Source: an uncultured Algibacter sp. (GTDB lineage: Bacteria > Bacteroidota > Bacteroidia > Flavobacteriales > Flavobacteriaceae). Taken from it: a stretch of 64,000 nucleotides of DNA. The notes below the pieces were generated by a model, which had not been told where the DNA came from, searched no databases, and worked only from the letters and a program-made list of their open reading frames with translations. Positions within the stretch are counted from its first letter, which is position 1. Every line of letters begins with the position of its first letter. The stretch lies in the NCBI GenBank assembly GCA_947499935.1, contig CANMQH010000001.1, forward strand, positions 124,001 to 188,000, given 5' to 3'. Below are positions 50,899 through 60,490 of this stretch, piece after piece. The position numbers and the translations under genes were made by a program.

Positions 50899-52321
50899 TA
50901 TAATCAAGATTGCTTTTTACAGATTTTGCATTGGTAGCCTTTTTAAGCTCATGCAATCTGTTTTGTAACATTATAGCTTTTTGTGGATATTTTAATGACA
51001 GGTCTTTTGTTTCAGAAATATCAGTAGCTAGATTATATAATTCTATAGTATTAGAATCATAAAACTCAATAAATTTCCAATCACCTTGCCTAATTGCTGA
51101 ACCTGGAGCCCAACCGCTAGCATGGTAATGTGGGTAGTGCCAGAATAGTTCTTCTCTATCAATAGGTTTATTGTTATTTATTAACGGACTGATATCTATA
51201 CCGTCAATTTTAGTATTATTATCATATTTTATCTTCGCTAAAGCTAGTAATGTTGGATATAAATCATGACTAATTACAGGATCATCAATAACTTTTTTTG
51301 TAGTATTAGAGTAATGAGCAGGTTTGATAAGTAATGGTACACGAATACCACCTTCGTACAGCCAGCCTTTTCCTCCTCTTAAAGGTGTAACAGCTGTTGG
51401 GGCTTTCTGTCTTTTATTTTTAAGAACAGTCGATAGCCCGCCATTATCTGATGTAAAAACAATAATCGTATTGTCGTATAGATCTGCTTCTTTAAGTTTA
51501 TTAATGAGTTTGCCTACATTGTCGTCTAGGGCATATACCATAGAAGCGTACTCTGGATTTAGCTGTTGTAAACGTGTGCTGCCTCTACCTTCATCTTTAA
51601 AACCTAAGTTTTTAATCTTTATAGTTTCTAGAATAGTATTAAACTTTTCTAGATGTTTTTTGTTTGCTTGAATAGGTGTATGTACTGTATAATAGCTTAA
51701 ATATAAAAAGAAAGGGTTTTCTCCAATAGTGTCTATAAAATTTATAGATTCGTTGGTAAGCCTATCGGTTAAATATTCACCATTGGGGCCGTCTGTTAGT
51801 TTTGGATTTTTGTAAGGTGTATAATAACCACCTGGAGGGCTGCCTTTATGATGTCCACCGATATTAATGTCAAAACCTTGGTCTTCTGGAAAATATCCAG
51901 TATTTCCTAAATGCCACTTACCTGCAAAAAATGTTTTATAGCCATGAGCTTTAAAAGTTTCGGCTAAAGTAGATTCTTCAAGCGGTAATTCATTCAATAT
52001 ATCTGGGCCAATTAATTTTTCGTTTTCTGGAATAAATCCAGGAATCCAATCTGTTATTTTTAATCGAGCAGGATGTTTGCCAGTCATTATAGCTGCTCTA
52101 GTAGGTGAGCAAATTGAAGCTGATGCATAGGCATTTGTAAACTGAATACTTTCTTGACTAAAAGCATCTATATTTGGACTTTGGTGAAATGTACTGCCTG
52201 CATAACCTAAATCTGTCCAACCTAAATCATCTACCAGAATAAATACGATATTTTGCTTTTTTTCTTTACAGGATGTTAAGACTGATACTAAAATTAATAG
52301 TAAAAGATATTGCTTTTTCAT
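50876..52321 (-). CDS. Lipoprotein sulfatase (arylsulfatase type)
   Basis: A 481-residue sulfatase with a lipoprotein signal (lipobox VLTSC, Cys18). The formylglycine site is Cys71 in CSPTRAAIMTGKHP, the CxPxR signature. The N-terminal metal site is FILVDDLGWTDLGY, and later residues include HGYKTFFAGKWHLG and FTSDNGG. It hydrolyses sulfate esters after a maturase converts Cys71; no maturase is encoded here. Natural substrates are probably sulfated algal or animal glycans, as is common in marine Flavobacteriaceae. It converges with hutG with a 23-base overlap. Confidence 0.93.
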   Translation of the reverse strand: MKKQYLLLLILVSVLTSCKEKKQNIVFILVDDLGWTDLGYAGSTFHQSPNIDAFSQESIQFTNAYASASICSPTRAAIMTGKHPARLKITDWIPGFIPENEKLIGPDILNELPLEESTLAETFKAHGYKTFFAGKWHLGNTGYFPEDQGFDINIGGHHKGSPPGGYYTPYKNPKLTDGPNGEYLTDRLTNESINFIDTIGENPFFLYLSYYTVHTPIQANKKHLEKFNTILETIKIKNLGFKDEGRGSTRLQQLNPEYASMVYALDDNVGKLINKLKEADLYDNTIIVFTSDNGGLSTVLKNKRQKAPTAVTPLRGGKGWLYEGGIRVPLLIKPAHYSNTTKKVIDDPVISHDLYPTLLALAKIKYDNNTKIDGIDISPLINNNKPIDREELFWHYPHYHASGWAPGSAIRQGDWKFIEFYDSNTIELYNLATDISETKDLSLKYPQKAIMLQNRLHELKKATNAKSVKSNLDYIKANASL

Positions 52322-52366
52322 AATGGTTTATTGTAAAGAAATATAATTTAGGTTGAGTCTTATCAT

Positions 52367-54601
52367 TTAGTTTTTTGATGCTTTGTTTTTAAAAGTATCA
52401 AAACCTGATTGCTTTTTGGTTTTAGGGAAACTATTATTTTCTGTATTTGTGTCTGCAAATTCAAAATTAGGATCTAGATTAACTTGGCTCACTTCTTTAT
52501 TTTTTATGAAGGTTTGCTGTGTTTCGTATTCGTTTCTTCTCCAAATTTCGGCAGGCAAGGTATCAATTTCTTTAGTGCCATCTGTAAAAATCCATTCTAT
52601 AGTAACAGGCATAACAAGACCGCCAATGTTTTTAATGGTGATTTCATAAATATTTTTCCCAGATAGTTGTTTTCGTATTGCTGGTTCGTCTAATCTAGAT
52701 AGAAATTGACCATAATCATTGTCTGGTGTTGAGGTCATGGTGATTGTTTCTGGTCCTTTAGAAAAGTCTTTAGCAGGCTCATTTTGCTGTCTACCTTGAT
52801 TAGTTATTTTAACTCTTGATGTTTTATTTTGGTTTTCAATATTAGCGTTGTCTTCAAAAACTTTAAACCATTTTACATGACTCAATTCCATATCTACATG
52901 ATCGGTAGTAAAAAACCAACCTTTAAAAAACCAATCTAAATCTGTTGCTGTAGCATCTTCTAAAGTTCTAAATAAGTCAGAAGGATTTGGGTGTTTGTAT
53001 TTCCAACGGTTAGCATATTCTTTAAATGCTTCGTCAAAGAGTTCTTTTCCTATAATGGAATTTCTTAGCATTTGTAATCCAACGGTTGGTTTTACATAAA
53101 AATTGGCGCCAAATTGATTAAATAATTCAGTGTCCGATGTCGTCATAATTGGGCGGAGTATGTTTTTGTCGCCATCCATAAATGGTACAATAGTTTTTGG
53201 TGTTACACTTGTAAAACTAGGGTAACGTTCAGCCACTGTCCTTTGATGTAAAAACGTATTTAAACCTTCGTCCATCCACATCCATTTACGCTCGTCTGAA
53301 CTTACAATCATAGGAAACCAATTATGGCCTACTTCATGGATTATTGTACCAATCATGCTTGATTTTTCGCGGTCGCTCATCTTTCCATTTTTTGGTCTAC
53401 CACCGTTAAAACTTATCATTGGGAATTCCATACCTATATTAGATGTATTAACCGATATGGCTACAGGGTATGGATAATCAAAAGTGGCTTCAGAATATAC
53501 TTCAAGGGCATGTTTAATAGCTTTTGTAGATTCGCCTTGCCATACAGGTAAGCCTTCTTTTGGGTAATAAGACATGGCCATAACTGTATTGGTAGGGAGT
53601 TTAACGGCTTGGGCATCCCACATAAATTTTCTAGATGATGCAAATGCAAAATCTCTAACATTTTGTGCGTTAAACTTCCATGTTTTTTGTTTTGACGTTT
53701 TTTGCTTTTCATTAGCCTCAGCTTCTTCTTTTGTAATAATCATCACTGGCTTATCAAAAGATTTTTTAGCTTTTGCTATTCTCTTGCGTTGTACTTTGTT
53801 TAGTACATCGTCACTATTTTTTAAAGTCCCTGTAGACGCTACAATATGGTCTTCGGGTACAGTGATTTCTACCTCATAATCGCCAAATTCTAAAGCAAAT
53901 TCGCCTAGTTTTTGAAATTGTTGATTTTGCCACCCTTCAGTATCATTATAAACCGCCATTCTTGGAAACCAATGCGCAATAAGATAAGTCGTATTATCAT
54001 CTTCTGGAAAATATTCATAACCTTCTCTAGATAATAAATACATGTTTCTATCTGTAATAGGGTAAGACCAAGCAATTGATAGAGTTGTAGATGTTCCAGA
54101 TTTTAAAACGGTATTTAATTTAACCTTCATCATGGTGTTGTTTACCATAGTTTTTATGTCCTTTCCGTTAGCGTCTTTAACATGCTTTATAGAATAACCA
54201 GCAGGAAAGTCGATGGCTCTGGTAAGAAATTGCATTTCTTGTGTGGTTATAGAATCTTTAATATTATTATTAATACTTCCAAAATCTTCGTTTCCTTTTT
54301 TGTTTACATTTTGTTCTAATTGCATCCATAAATAAGGCAAATCATCTGGGGAATTATTATAATACGTAATAGTTTCTTCGCCAGTAATAGTGTTGCTTTT
54401 TTCATTTAAAGTCGCCTTTATTTTATAATCAGCACGTTGTTGCCAATAGGCTTTTCCGGGAGCTCCACTCGCTGTTCTGTATGCATTTGGTGGTGACAAC
54501 ATATTGTCAATAGGTTCAAACTTGCCTTGCCAAGGTTTAGTTTGAGAGTAAATAAAAGTATGAGAAAAAAAGGAGAGGGAAACAAATAGAATTAATCGCA
54601 T
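52367..54601 (-). CDS. M1 family metallopeptidase (aminopeptidase-like)
   Basis: A 744-residue secreted peptidase. A signal peptide (1-19) is followed by an N-terminal beta domain (KATLNEKSNTITGEETITYYNNSP). The zinc site is HEVGHNWFP, His422-Glu423-His426, with the third ligand Glu445 18 residues on in MDEGLNTF, the gluzincin pattern of M1 enzymes. The usual GxMEN substrate loop is represented by SNIGMEFPMI, where Asn is replaced by Phe after the Glu, so specificity may be unusual. The C-terminus is an Ig-like domain with a low-complexity tail. It lies 45 bases upstream of the sulfatase gene on the same strand. Confidence 0.88.
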   Translation of the reverse strand: MRLILFVSLSFFSHTFIYSQTKPWQGKFEPIDNMLSPPNAYRTASGAPGKAYWQQRADYKIKATLNEKSNTITGEETITYYNNSPDDLPYLWMQLEQNVNKKGNEDFGSINNNIKDSITTQEMQFLTRAIDFPAGYSIKHVKDANGKDIKTMVNNTMMKVKLNTVLKSGTSTTLSIAWSYPITDRNMYLLSREGYEYFPEDDNTTYLIAHWFPRMAVYNDTEGWQNQQFQKLGEFALEFGDYEVEITVPEDHIVASTGTLKNSDDVLNKVQRKRIAKAKKSFDKPVMIITKEEAEANEKQKTSKQKTWKFNAQNVRDFAFASSRKFMWDAQAVKLPTNTVMAMSYYPKEGLPVWQGESTKAIKHALEVYSEATFDYPYPVAISVNTSNIGMEFPMISFNGGRPKNGKMSDREKSSMIGTIIHEVGHNWFPMIVSSDERKWMWMDEGLNTFLHQRTVAERYPSFTSVTPKTIVPFMDGDKNILRPIMTTSDTELFNQFGANFYVKPTVGLQMLRNSIIGKELFDEAFKEYANRWKYKHPNPSDLFRTLEDATATDLDWFFKGWFFTTDHVDMELSHVKWFKVFEDNANIENQNKTSRVKITNQGRQQNEPAKDFSKGPETITMTSTPDNDYGQFLSRLDEPAIRKQLSGKNIYEITIKNIGGLVMPVTIEWIFTDGTKEIDTLPAEIWRRNEYETQQTFIKNKEVSQVNLDPNFEFADTNTENNSFPKTKKQSGFDTFKNKASKN

Positions 54602-54731
54602 GATTTTTTGTAGTTATGTTAACAGTTAACAATGCACAAGATAATAAATATTCGTGCTGTTTTTTAATAAAATCATGTTCTAAGTTACCTTAAGTTTATC
54701 TTTTAAAAAATACACACAAAACGTATGGTTT

Positions 54732-54766
54732 TTTGTTGCTTTAAGGGGTGGCGTTCTGTACATTTG
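54732..54766 (+). promoter_or_regulatory. Bacteroidota-type promoter of ppa
   Basis: A TTTGTTG -33 region (54732-54738) is followed, with about 20 bases spacing, by a perfect -7 box TACATTTG (54759-54766). It is the best two-part promoter match in the window and lies 56 bases before the ppa ATG. Confidence 0.6.
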
Positions 54767-54822
54767 CAATCTTAAATGGGTGTAAATTCCTGAATTATTG
54801 AAAGCTATAAAACACGTTTATT

Positions 54823-55356
54823 ATGAGTGAAAAGAAGTTAGACAATGTAACATTTGATGTATTAATAGAAATTCCAAAAGGGAGTAGAAATAAGTATGAA
54901 TATGACTTTACATTACATAAAATTAGATTTGACCGTATGCTGTTTTCATCTATGATGTACCCTGGGGATTATGGGTTTATTCCAGAAACTTTGGCGTTAG
55001 ATCAAGATCCCTTAGATGTTTTAGTATTAGGGCACCAACCAACATATCCTATGGTAGTTATGGAAGTGAGACCAATTGGTGTTTTTTATATGACTGATGA
55101 AAAAGGACCTGATGAAAAAGTTATTTGTGTACCAGTATCGGATCCTATATGGAGTAAGAAAATGGATATCACAGACCTAAACCCACATAGACTTAAAGAA
55201 ATAGAACACTTTTTTCAAGTTTATAAAGATTTAGAAAAGAAAAAAGTTGATACAGGAGGTTGGGGAAATGCCCAGGCTGCGCTTAAAATTTATCATGAAT
55301 GTGTTGATCGTTATGATAATAGTGAACATAAGAAAAAGCGAACTTTTACAATCTAA
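54823..55356 (+). CDS. ppa: Soluble inorganic pyrophosphatase (family I)
   Basis: A 177-residue family I enzyme. IEIPKGSRNKYEYD is followed by MMYPGDYGFIPETLALDQDPLDVLVLG, which holds the catalytic Asp cluster (DxDPxD) and Tyr, and later VCVPVSDP, HFFQVYKDLE and the basic end. It splits cytosolic pyrophosphate to drive biosynthetic reactions. It is followed 130 bases later by the membrane pyrophosphatase gene. Confidence 0.96.
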   Translation: MSEKKLDNVTFDVLIEIPKGSRNKYEYDFTLHKIRFDRMLFSSMMYPGDYGFIPETLALDQDPLDVLVLGHQPTYPMVVMEVRPIGVFYMTDEKGPDEKVICVPVSDPIWSKKMDITDLNPHRLKEIEHFFQVYKDLEKKKVDTGGWGNAQAALKIYHECVDRYDNSEHKKKRTFTI

Positions 55357-55390
55357 ATTGAAGGATTGATAAAATACTAACCTAATAAAT

Positions 55391-55421
55391 GAACCATCTT
55401 TAATAAAAGGTGGTTTTTTTT
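55391..55421 (+). terminator. Terminator of ppa
   Basis: AACCATCTTT (55392-55401) pairs with AAAGGTGGTT (55406-55415, one T-G pair), followed by a run of T. Confidence 0.85.
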
Positions 55422-55486
55422 ATCACTTTAATTTTCCTATTTTGGCTACGTTAAAAGAATAATTAATTTAAAACCAATTAACTAAT

Positions 55487-57823
55487 ATGGAATTAATAGT
55501 GAAATTTTTACCGCTTTTTGGTGTTCTAGCGCTTGCATTTGTTTTTATTAAAAGTGCATGGGTTACAAAGCAAGATGTAGGCGATGCAAAAATGTCTAGA
55601 ATTGCCAAAAATATTGCAGATGGGGCGATGGCCTTTTTAAAAGCTGAATATAAAGTTTTGGCGATTTTTGTTGTAGCCGTAGCCATTCTGTTGTTTTTTA
55701 AAGGTAATGCCGAAGAGGGCTCTAATGGTATGGTTGCTGTATCTTTTATAGTTGGTGCCATTTGTTCTGCATTAGCAGGTTTTAGCGGTATGAAGGTAGC
55801 TACGAAAGCTAATGTTAGAACTACACAAGCTGCACGTCAATCTTTAGGAAGAGCATTAGAAGTTGCTTTTGCAGGAGGTGCTGTTATGGGGCTAGGTGTT
55901 GTAGGATTAGGTGTTTTGGGGTTGAGCGGTTTATTTATGATTTATAGTGGACAAGGTTGGGAAATTGGTGAGATACTAAATGTACTTTCTGGTTTTTCAT
56001 TGGGTGCATCATCTATTGCGCTGTTCGCACGTGTAGGTGGTGGTATATACACTAAAGCTGCCGATGTTGGTGCAGATTTAGTGGGTAAAGTTGAAGCTGG
56101 TATACCAGAAGATCATCCGTTGAATCCTGCAACTATTGCGGATAACGTAGGTGATAATGTAGGTGATGTAGCAGGTATGGGTGCAGATTTATTTGAATCT
56201 TATGTAGGGTCTATAATAGGTACTATGGTTTTAGGAGCTATTTATGCCACGTTGCCAGAATTTAAGGATAATTTTGATGGGTTGGGTGCTGTATATTTAC
56301 CTTTAGTGCTAGCTGCGGTAGGTATTATTATGTCTATTCTAGGAACCTTTTTTGTGCGTGTTAAAGACGGTGGAAATCCGCAAACAGCTTTAAATATTGG
56401 AGAGTTTGGTTCTGCTGGCTTAATGTTGGTTGCTTCTTATTTTATAATCAATCAAATGTTACCAGAATCTTGGGTTGATGCAGGAATCACATATACTTCT
56501 ATGGGTGTGTTTTGGGCAACCATAGCAGGTTTAGTTGCAGGTTTAGCAGTAGGTAAAGTTACCGAATATTATACGGCTACAGGTAAAAAGCCTGTAATGT
56601 CTATTGTTAAACAATCTGAGACTGGGGCGGCTACAAACATTATAGCTGGTTTAGGTGTTGGTATGATGTCTACAGCCATTCCTATTCTTTTAATAGCTGC
56701 GGCTATTATGGTATCTCATCATTTTGCTGGATTATATGGTATTGCTATTGCTGCAGTTGGTATGTTAGCAAATACAGGTATTCAATTAGCTGTAGATGCT
56801 TACGGTCCTATTTGTGATAACGCAGGTGGCATTGCCGAAATGGCAGAATTACCAAGTGAAGTACGTGAGCGTACAGATAAATTAGATGCCGTTGGAAACA
56901 CAACAGCTGCTATTGGAAAAGGATTTGCTATTGCCTCTGCAGCGTTAACTGCGTTAGCGTTATTTGCAGCGTTTATGAAAACTGCAAATGTGACCTCTAT
57001 TGATGTGTCAAGACCAGATATCATGGCTGGTTTATTAATTGGTGGTATGTTACCGTTTGTGTTCTCTGCTTTATCAATGAATGCTGTTGGTCGTGCGGCC
57101 ATGGCCATGATTGAAGAGGTTCGTCGTCAATTTAGAGATATTCCAGAGTTGAAAGCGGCACTGGGTATTATGAGAAAATATGATTCAGATATGTCTAAGG
57201 CTACAGAGGCTGATAGAGCTATTTTTGATGCGGCCGATGGGGTTGCAGACTACGGTAAGTGTATAGACATTTCTACAAAAGCATCTATTAGAGAAATGGT
57301 TTTCCCAGGTTTATTAGCTATTGTTGTTCCTGTATTAGTAGGTTTTGGAGGCCAATGGTTTGGTGTCGGAGGTGCCGAAATGCTAGGAGGCTTGTTAGCA
57401 GGTGTCACTACATGTGGTGTTTTAATGGCTATTTTTCAATCTAATGCTGGAGGCGCTTGGGATAATGCTAAGAAGACTATTGAAGAAGATGGCAGAAAAG
57501 GAACTGATGTACATAAGGCCGCGGTTGTTGGAGATACCGTGGGTGATCCGTTTAAAGATACTTCTGGACCTTCTTTGAATATTTTGTTAAAACTAATGTC
57601 GGTGGTTGCTTTGGTTATTGCGCCGAGTATAGCTATAGATTCTGAGATTGTTACAGCTTATGTAGAAGATAAAGCTGCTACAGAAATGGTAATTTCTAAA
57701 TCTGTAAATACTATTGATGATGTTACTGAAGGTGATAAAGCAATTGTTACAAATAAAGAGGTCGTAACTGTTAATTATGAAGATGTTTTAGTAGCTTCTA
57801 AAGGTTATGAAAGCACAAATTGA
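55487..57823 (+). CDS. hppA: Membrane ion-pumping pyrophosphatase (K+-dependent type)
   Basis: A 778-residue integral membrane pump of about 16 helices. The substrate site is [43 protein letters not shown], with later acidic motifs DNAGGIAEM and [17 protein letters not shown]. The marker position is Ala in [10 protein letters not shown] (Ala474), as in K+-dependent enzymes; K+-independent H+ pumps have Lys there. It couples pyrophosphate hydrolysis to Na+ and/or H+ export. The C-terminal about 50 residues ([20 protein letters not shown]...) are an extra hydrophilic tail. It lies beside the soluble pyrophosphatase gene but has a terminator before it. Confidence 0.95.
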   Translation: MELIVKFLPLFGVLALAFVFIKSAWVTKQDVGDAKMSRIAKNIADGAMAFLKAEYKVLAIFVVAVAILLFFKGNAEEGSNGMVAVSFIVGAICSALAGFSGMKVATKANVRTTQAARQSLGRALEVAFAGGAVMGLGVVGLGVLGLSGLFMIYSGQGWEIGEILNVLSGFSLGASSIALFARVGGGIYTKAADVGADLVGKVEAGIPEDHPLNPATIADNVGDNVGDVAGMGADLFESYVGSIIGTMVLGAIYATLPEFKDNFDGLGAVYLPLVLAAVGIIMSILGTFFVRVKDGGNPQTALNIGEFGSAGLMLVASYFIINQMLPESWVDAGITYTSMGVFWATIAGLVAGLAVGKVTEYYTATGKKPVMSIVKQSETGAATNIIAGLGVGMMSTAIPILLIAAAIMVSHHFAGLYGIAIAAVGMLANTGIQLAVDAYGPICDNAGGIAEMAELPSEVRERTDKLDAVGNTTAAIGKGFAIASAALTALALFAAFMKTANVTSIDVSRPDIMAGLLIGGMLPFVFSALSMNAVGRAAMAMIEEVRRQFRDIPELKAALGIMRKYDSDMSKATEADRAIFDAADGVADYGKCIDISTKASIREMVFPGLLAIVVPVLVGFGGQWFGVGGAEMLGGLLAGVTTCGVLMAIFQSNAGGAWDNAKKTIEEDGRKGTDVHKAAVVGDTVGDPFKDTSGPSLNILLKLMSVVALVIAPSIAIDSEIVTAYVEDKAATEMVISKSVNTIDDVTEGDKAIVTNKEVVTVNYEDVLVASKGYESTN

Positions 57824-57838
57824 TTTATTGTTTTCAAT

Positions 57839-57882
57839 AAAAAAACAGACCGTCTAAAAATTATTTAGACGGTCTAGTTTTT
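57839..57882 (+). terminator. Terminator after hppA (possibly bidirectional)
   Basis: AGACCGTCTAAA (57847-57858) pairs perfectly with TTTAGACGGTCT (57864-57875) around a five-base loop; T-rich sequence follows on the plus strand and an A-run precedes it. It can serve both hppA and the convergent SusCD operon. Confidence 0.88.
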
Positions 57883-57954
57883 AAACTCAAGTTTTTTTAG
57901 TTTTATAACACATAATCTAGTGGTTAAAAAGCTTTTTTTTATATTAAAAACACT

Positions 57955-59148
57955 TTATTCTTCTAAAAGCGATTCTAATAATTTAAAAGCATCCTCACCA
58001 CCTCCAACAAATCGTTTTACAATATTTCCTTTTGGGTCAATTATAAACTTTGTTGGAAAACCTTGGACGTTAAATCGGTTTACAAAATTATCAGATGTAT
58101 TTTTTTTATCACTTAGTATTTGTTGCCAATTATAGTTATGCTCATCAATAAATTTTTGAGCTTTTTCTTTCGTGTCACCAGAATTAATGCCTAAAACAAC
58201 CAGTTTATCTTTATACTTTTCTTGAAAAGCTTTTACTTCTGGCATTTCTTTTACGCAAGGTCCGCACCAAACACCCCAAAAATCAATTAAAACATATTTT
58301 CCTCTTAGCGAATTGATATTAAATTCACTACCATCTAATGTAGCTGTTGTTTTAATTGAGGGGACAGGAAACCCATCTTTGGTATTCTTAATGCCCGCAA
58401 TTCTAGTGGCTATATTTTTATAGTCTTCATATTCTGATAAATCTGTTGAGAAACCATTAAACAAGGCTTCAGCTTCTGTTTCATCAATTTGTCTTCTTCG
58501 TAGTAAATCATTTAAATACCATATGGCACCCAATGATTTTGGGTTACTTTTAATATGGGTAACTAGCTCCTTTGTGTTTTGTTTAAAGATACGCTCTGCT
58601 TTTTCTTCATTTTTAGTTATAACTAATGAATCCTTTTCATGTGTATTCGCTACAGCAATGTTTCCCATTTTGTTATAATTTGGAAACGTTAGTTTATTAG
58701 CTGCTGCTAAAGCATCATTAAATGTATCGCCACTAGGGTAGGCATTCATAAAATCTGTAGCTTCGCCTGTAACCTTAATATCTGCACCAGGAAATGCGTA
58801 AAACATTAAACTTACACATTTAACTGGGAAATAACCTAGACTATCGGCTGGTATCTTAAACAGCTTTTTATCTGGACCTTGAAAATTTGGGAATGCTCTA
58901 ACAAGGGTTAGTTTTGAAATCGTATCTGAAAAATGGATTTTACCATTTATAACCTTAATCGTATCTAAAGGAGTTTCTCTTGTATACTCTTTATCGGGAT
59001 GTCTGAAAAATAAATCACCTTCAAGTCCTTTAATTTCTCCGCGCAATGTAAACTGGTTGGGATGTGTTTTTTTTGTTTCATTTTTACATGAATTCAAAAA
59101 AGTAGCAATAAGTAAAAGCACTATAATATTTTTTATTAAATATCTCAT
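57955..59148 (-). CDS. TlpA-type thiol-disulfide lipoprotein 1 (DUF4369 N-domain)
   Basis: A 397-residue lipoprotein (lipobox FLNSC, Cys21). Residues about 30-130 are a DUF4369-type beta domain (FTLRGEIKGLEGDLFFRHPDKEYTRETPLDTIKVINGKIHF), then a helical region, then a TlpA-like thioredoxin domain (about 255-397) with the redox pair in LIDFWGVWCGPCVKEMPEVKAF. A cis-Pro region follows at QGFPTKFIIDPKG. It should handle disulfide reduction or protein repair on the periplasmic side. Last gene of the SusC-SusD-TlpA-TlpA operon, 12 bases after its paralogue. Confidence 0.85.
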   Translation of the reverse strand: MRYLIKNIIVLLLIATFLNSCKNETKKTHPNQFTLRGEIKGLEGDLFFRHPDKEYTRETPLDTIKVINGKIHFSDTISKLTLVRAFPNFQGPDKKLFKIPADSLGYFPVKCVSLMFYAFPGADIKVTGEATDFMNAYPSGDTFNDALAAANKLTFPNYNKMGNIAVANTHEKDSLVITKNEEKAERIFKQNTKELVTHIKSNPKSLGAIWYLNDLLRRRQIDETEAEALFNGFSTDLSEYEDYKNIATRIAGIKNTKDGFPVPSIKTTATLDGSEFNINSLRGKYVLIDFWGVWCGPCVKEMPEVKAFQEKYKDKLVVLGINSGDTKEKAQKFIDEHNYNWQQILSDKKNTSDNFVNRFNVQGFPTKFIIDPKGNIVKRFVGGGEDAFKLLESLLEE

Positions 59149-59160
59149 AATTATAAGTTT

Positions 59161-60363
59161 TTAGAAGCCGAATATATCTTTTAGTTTAGTATCCAACTCT
59201 TCTTTGGTAGGATTTCTTAACACAATAGTTTGGTTTTTATCAATTAAGAATGTAGTTGGTAAATGAGGTACGCCATACTTTTTGGCTACTTGCCCGTATG
59301 CACGTTTTTCATTAGTATCAAATACATGTATCCAAGGTGTTTGGTCTTCTTTAATAGCCTTACGCCATTTATCTTCTTCATCGGCAGTACCTATACCGAC
59401 TATTTTAAAGCCTTTAGTCTGGTATTTTGTTCTTAATTCTTTTAAATGTGGGAAAGACTTTCTACAAGGTACGCACCAACTCGCCCAAAAATCTACCAAT
59501 GTATATTTACTTTCTACATGAGATAATGTAAACGGTTTTCCATCAACTGTATTTAGCGTAAAATCGGGAACCATATTACCAATACCTAAGTTTTCAAAAT
59601 TGTCTTTATAAACTTTGGTGATGTGATTTTTGTAAAAATCAGTATTTTTTGCGTCGCCTTTAAATAGATTATAAAATTCTTTCAATTCTGTTTTAGTCAT
59701 TCTTCCTTCACTATATTGAAACCCTAATATGTAGACTGCTACAGGGGAGTTGGGATTATTTCTAACAAAATCGATTTTATTTTTTTTATATCTATCCATT
59801 CTGTCTTGACTAAGAGCAGCTAGTTCTTTTTGCTTGTCTTGAGCCTTTATTAAATCGTCTTTATTGTCTGACTTCTGTGCTTTAGCAAAAAGTTCCCTAA
59901 TTTCTTCTAGAGGCTTATATTTTTCCTCTTCCATAATGGTTTTCCCTTTATCTTCTATAGCAGCAAATAAATCGTGACTTTTAGAGCCCGATACTTTTGG
60001 TATGAAGCTAGTATTTCTACCCTCAAGCTGTGTTACATCTATTTCTATATCAATAGGACTATTTTCTAACATGAATCTACCTTGATATTTTGAATCTATA
60101 ACAAGATTTACCATATCAACAGAAGCTGCTTTCCCTTTAAAAGAAAACGCTCCATTTATAATTTTTGTACTATCTATAACATTTTTGTTTACCTCATCTA
60201 TAGAACCTGTTTCAACTAGTTTAATAAAAACATTATCAATGCCCTTAACAGAACCATCAATAGTATAACCATCGAATTTATCCGTTTTTTTTTCTTGTTT
60301 ACAAGACATTAAACTTACTGCAATTATTACTACTGAAAGTAATTTGTAAATTGTCTTTTTCAT
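59161..60363 (-). CDS. TlpA-type thiol-disulfide lipoprotein 2 (DUF4369 N-domain)
   Basis: A 400-residue lipoprotein (lipobox LMSC, Cys21), paralogue of the next gene. The N-terminal DUF4369-like domain is YTIDGSVKGIDNVFIKLVETGSIDEVNKNVIDSTKIINGAFSFKG. A Lys/Glu-rich helical part follows (about 130-200), then the thioredoxin domain with LVDFWASWCVPCRKSFPHLKEL, and VPHLPTTFLIDKNQ at the cis-Pro site. It differs from its partner in the middle two residues of the active site (CVPC against CGPC), so redox potentials may differ. It sits between SusD (gap 127 bases) and the other TlpA gene. Confidence 0.85.
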   Translation of the reverse strand: MKKTIYKLLSVVIIAVSLMSCKQEKKTDKFDGYTIDGSVKGIDNVFIKLVETGSIDEVNKNVIDSTKIINGAFSFKGKAASVDMVNLVIDSKYQGRFMLENSPIDIEIDVTQLEGRNTSFIPKVSGSKSHDLFAAIEDKGKTIMEEEKYKPLEEIRELFAKAQKSDNKDDLIKAQDKQKELAALSQDRMDRYKKNKIDFVRNNPNSPVAVYILGFQYSEGRMTKTELKEFYNLFKGDAKNTDFYKNHITKVYKDNFENLGIGNMVPDFTLNTVDGKPFTLSHVESKYTLVDFWASWCVPCRKSFPHLKELRTKYQTKGFKIVGIGTADEEDKWRKAIKEDQTPWIHVFDTNEKRAYGQVAKKYGVPHLPTTFLIDKNQTIVLRNPTKEELDTKLKDIFGF

Positions 60364-60490
60364 GATATTAAAAAGTTTTACTATATGAATATTCCTAACC
60401 TCATAAAAAAGTAAGAGGTTAGGAATTTTAAAGTAATAGACTCATCTTGACTCTTTCTATTTCCTAAAAAATAAAAAAGTCAAAATAGAT

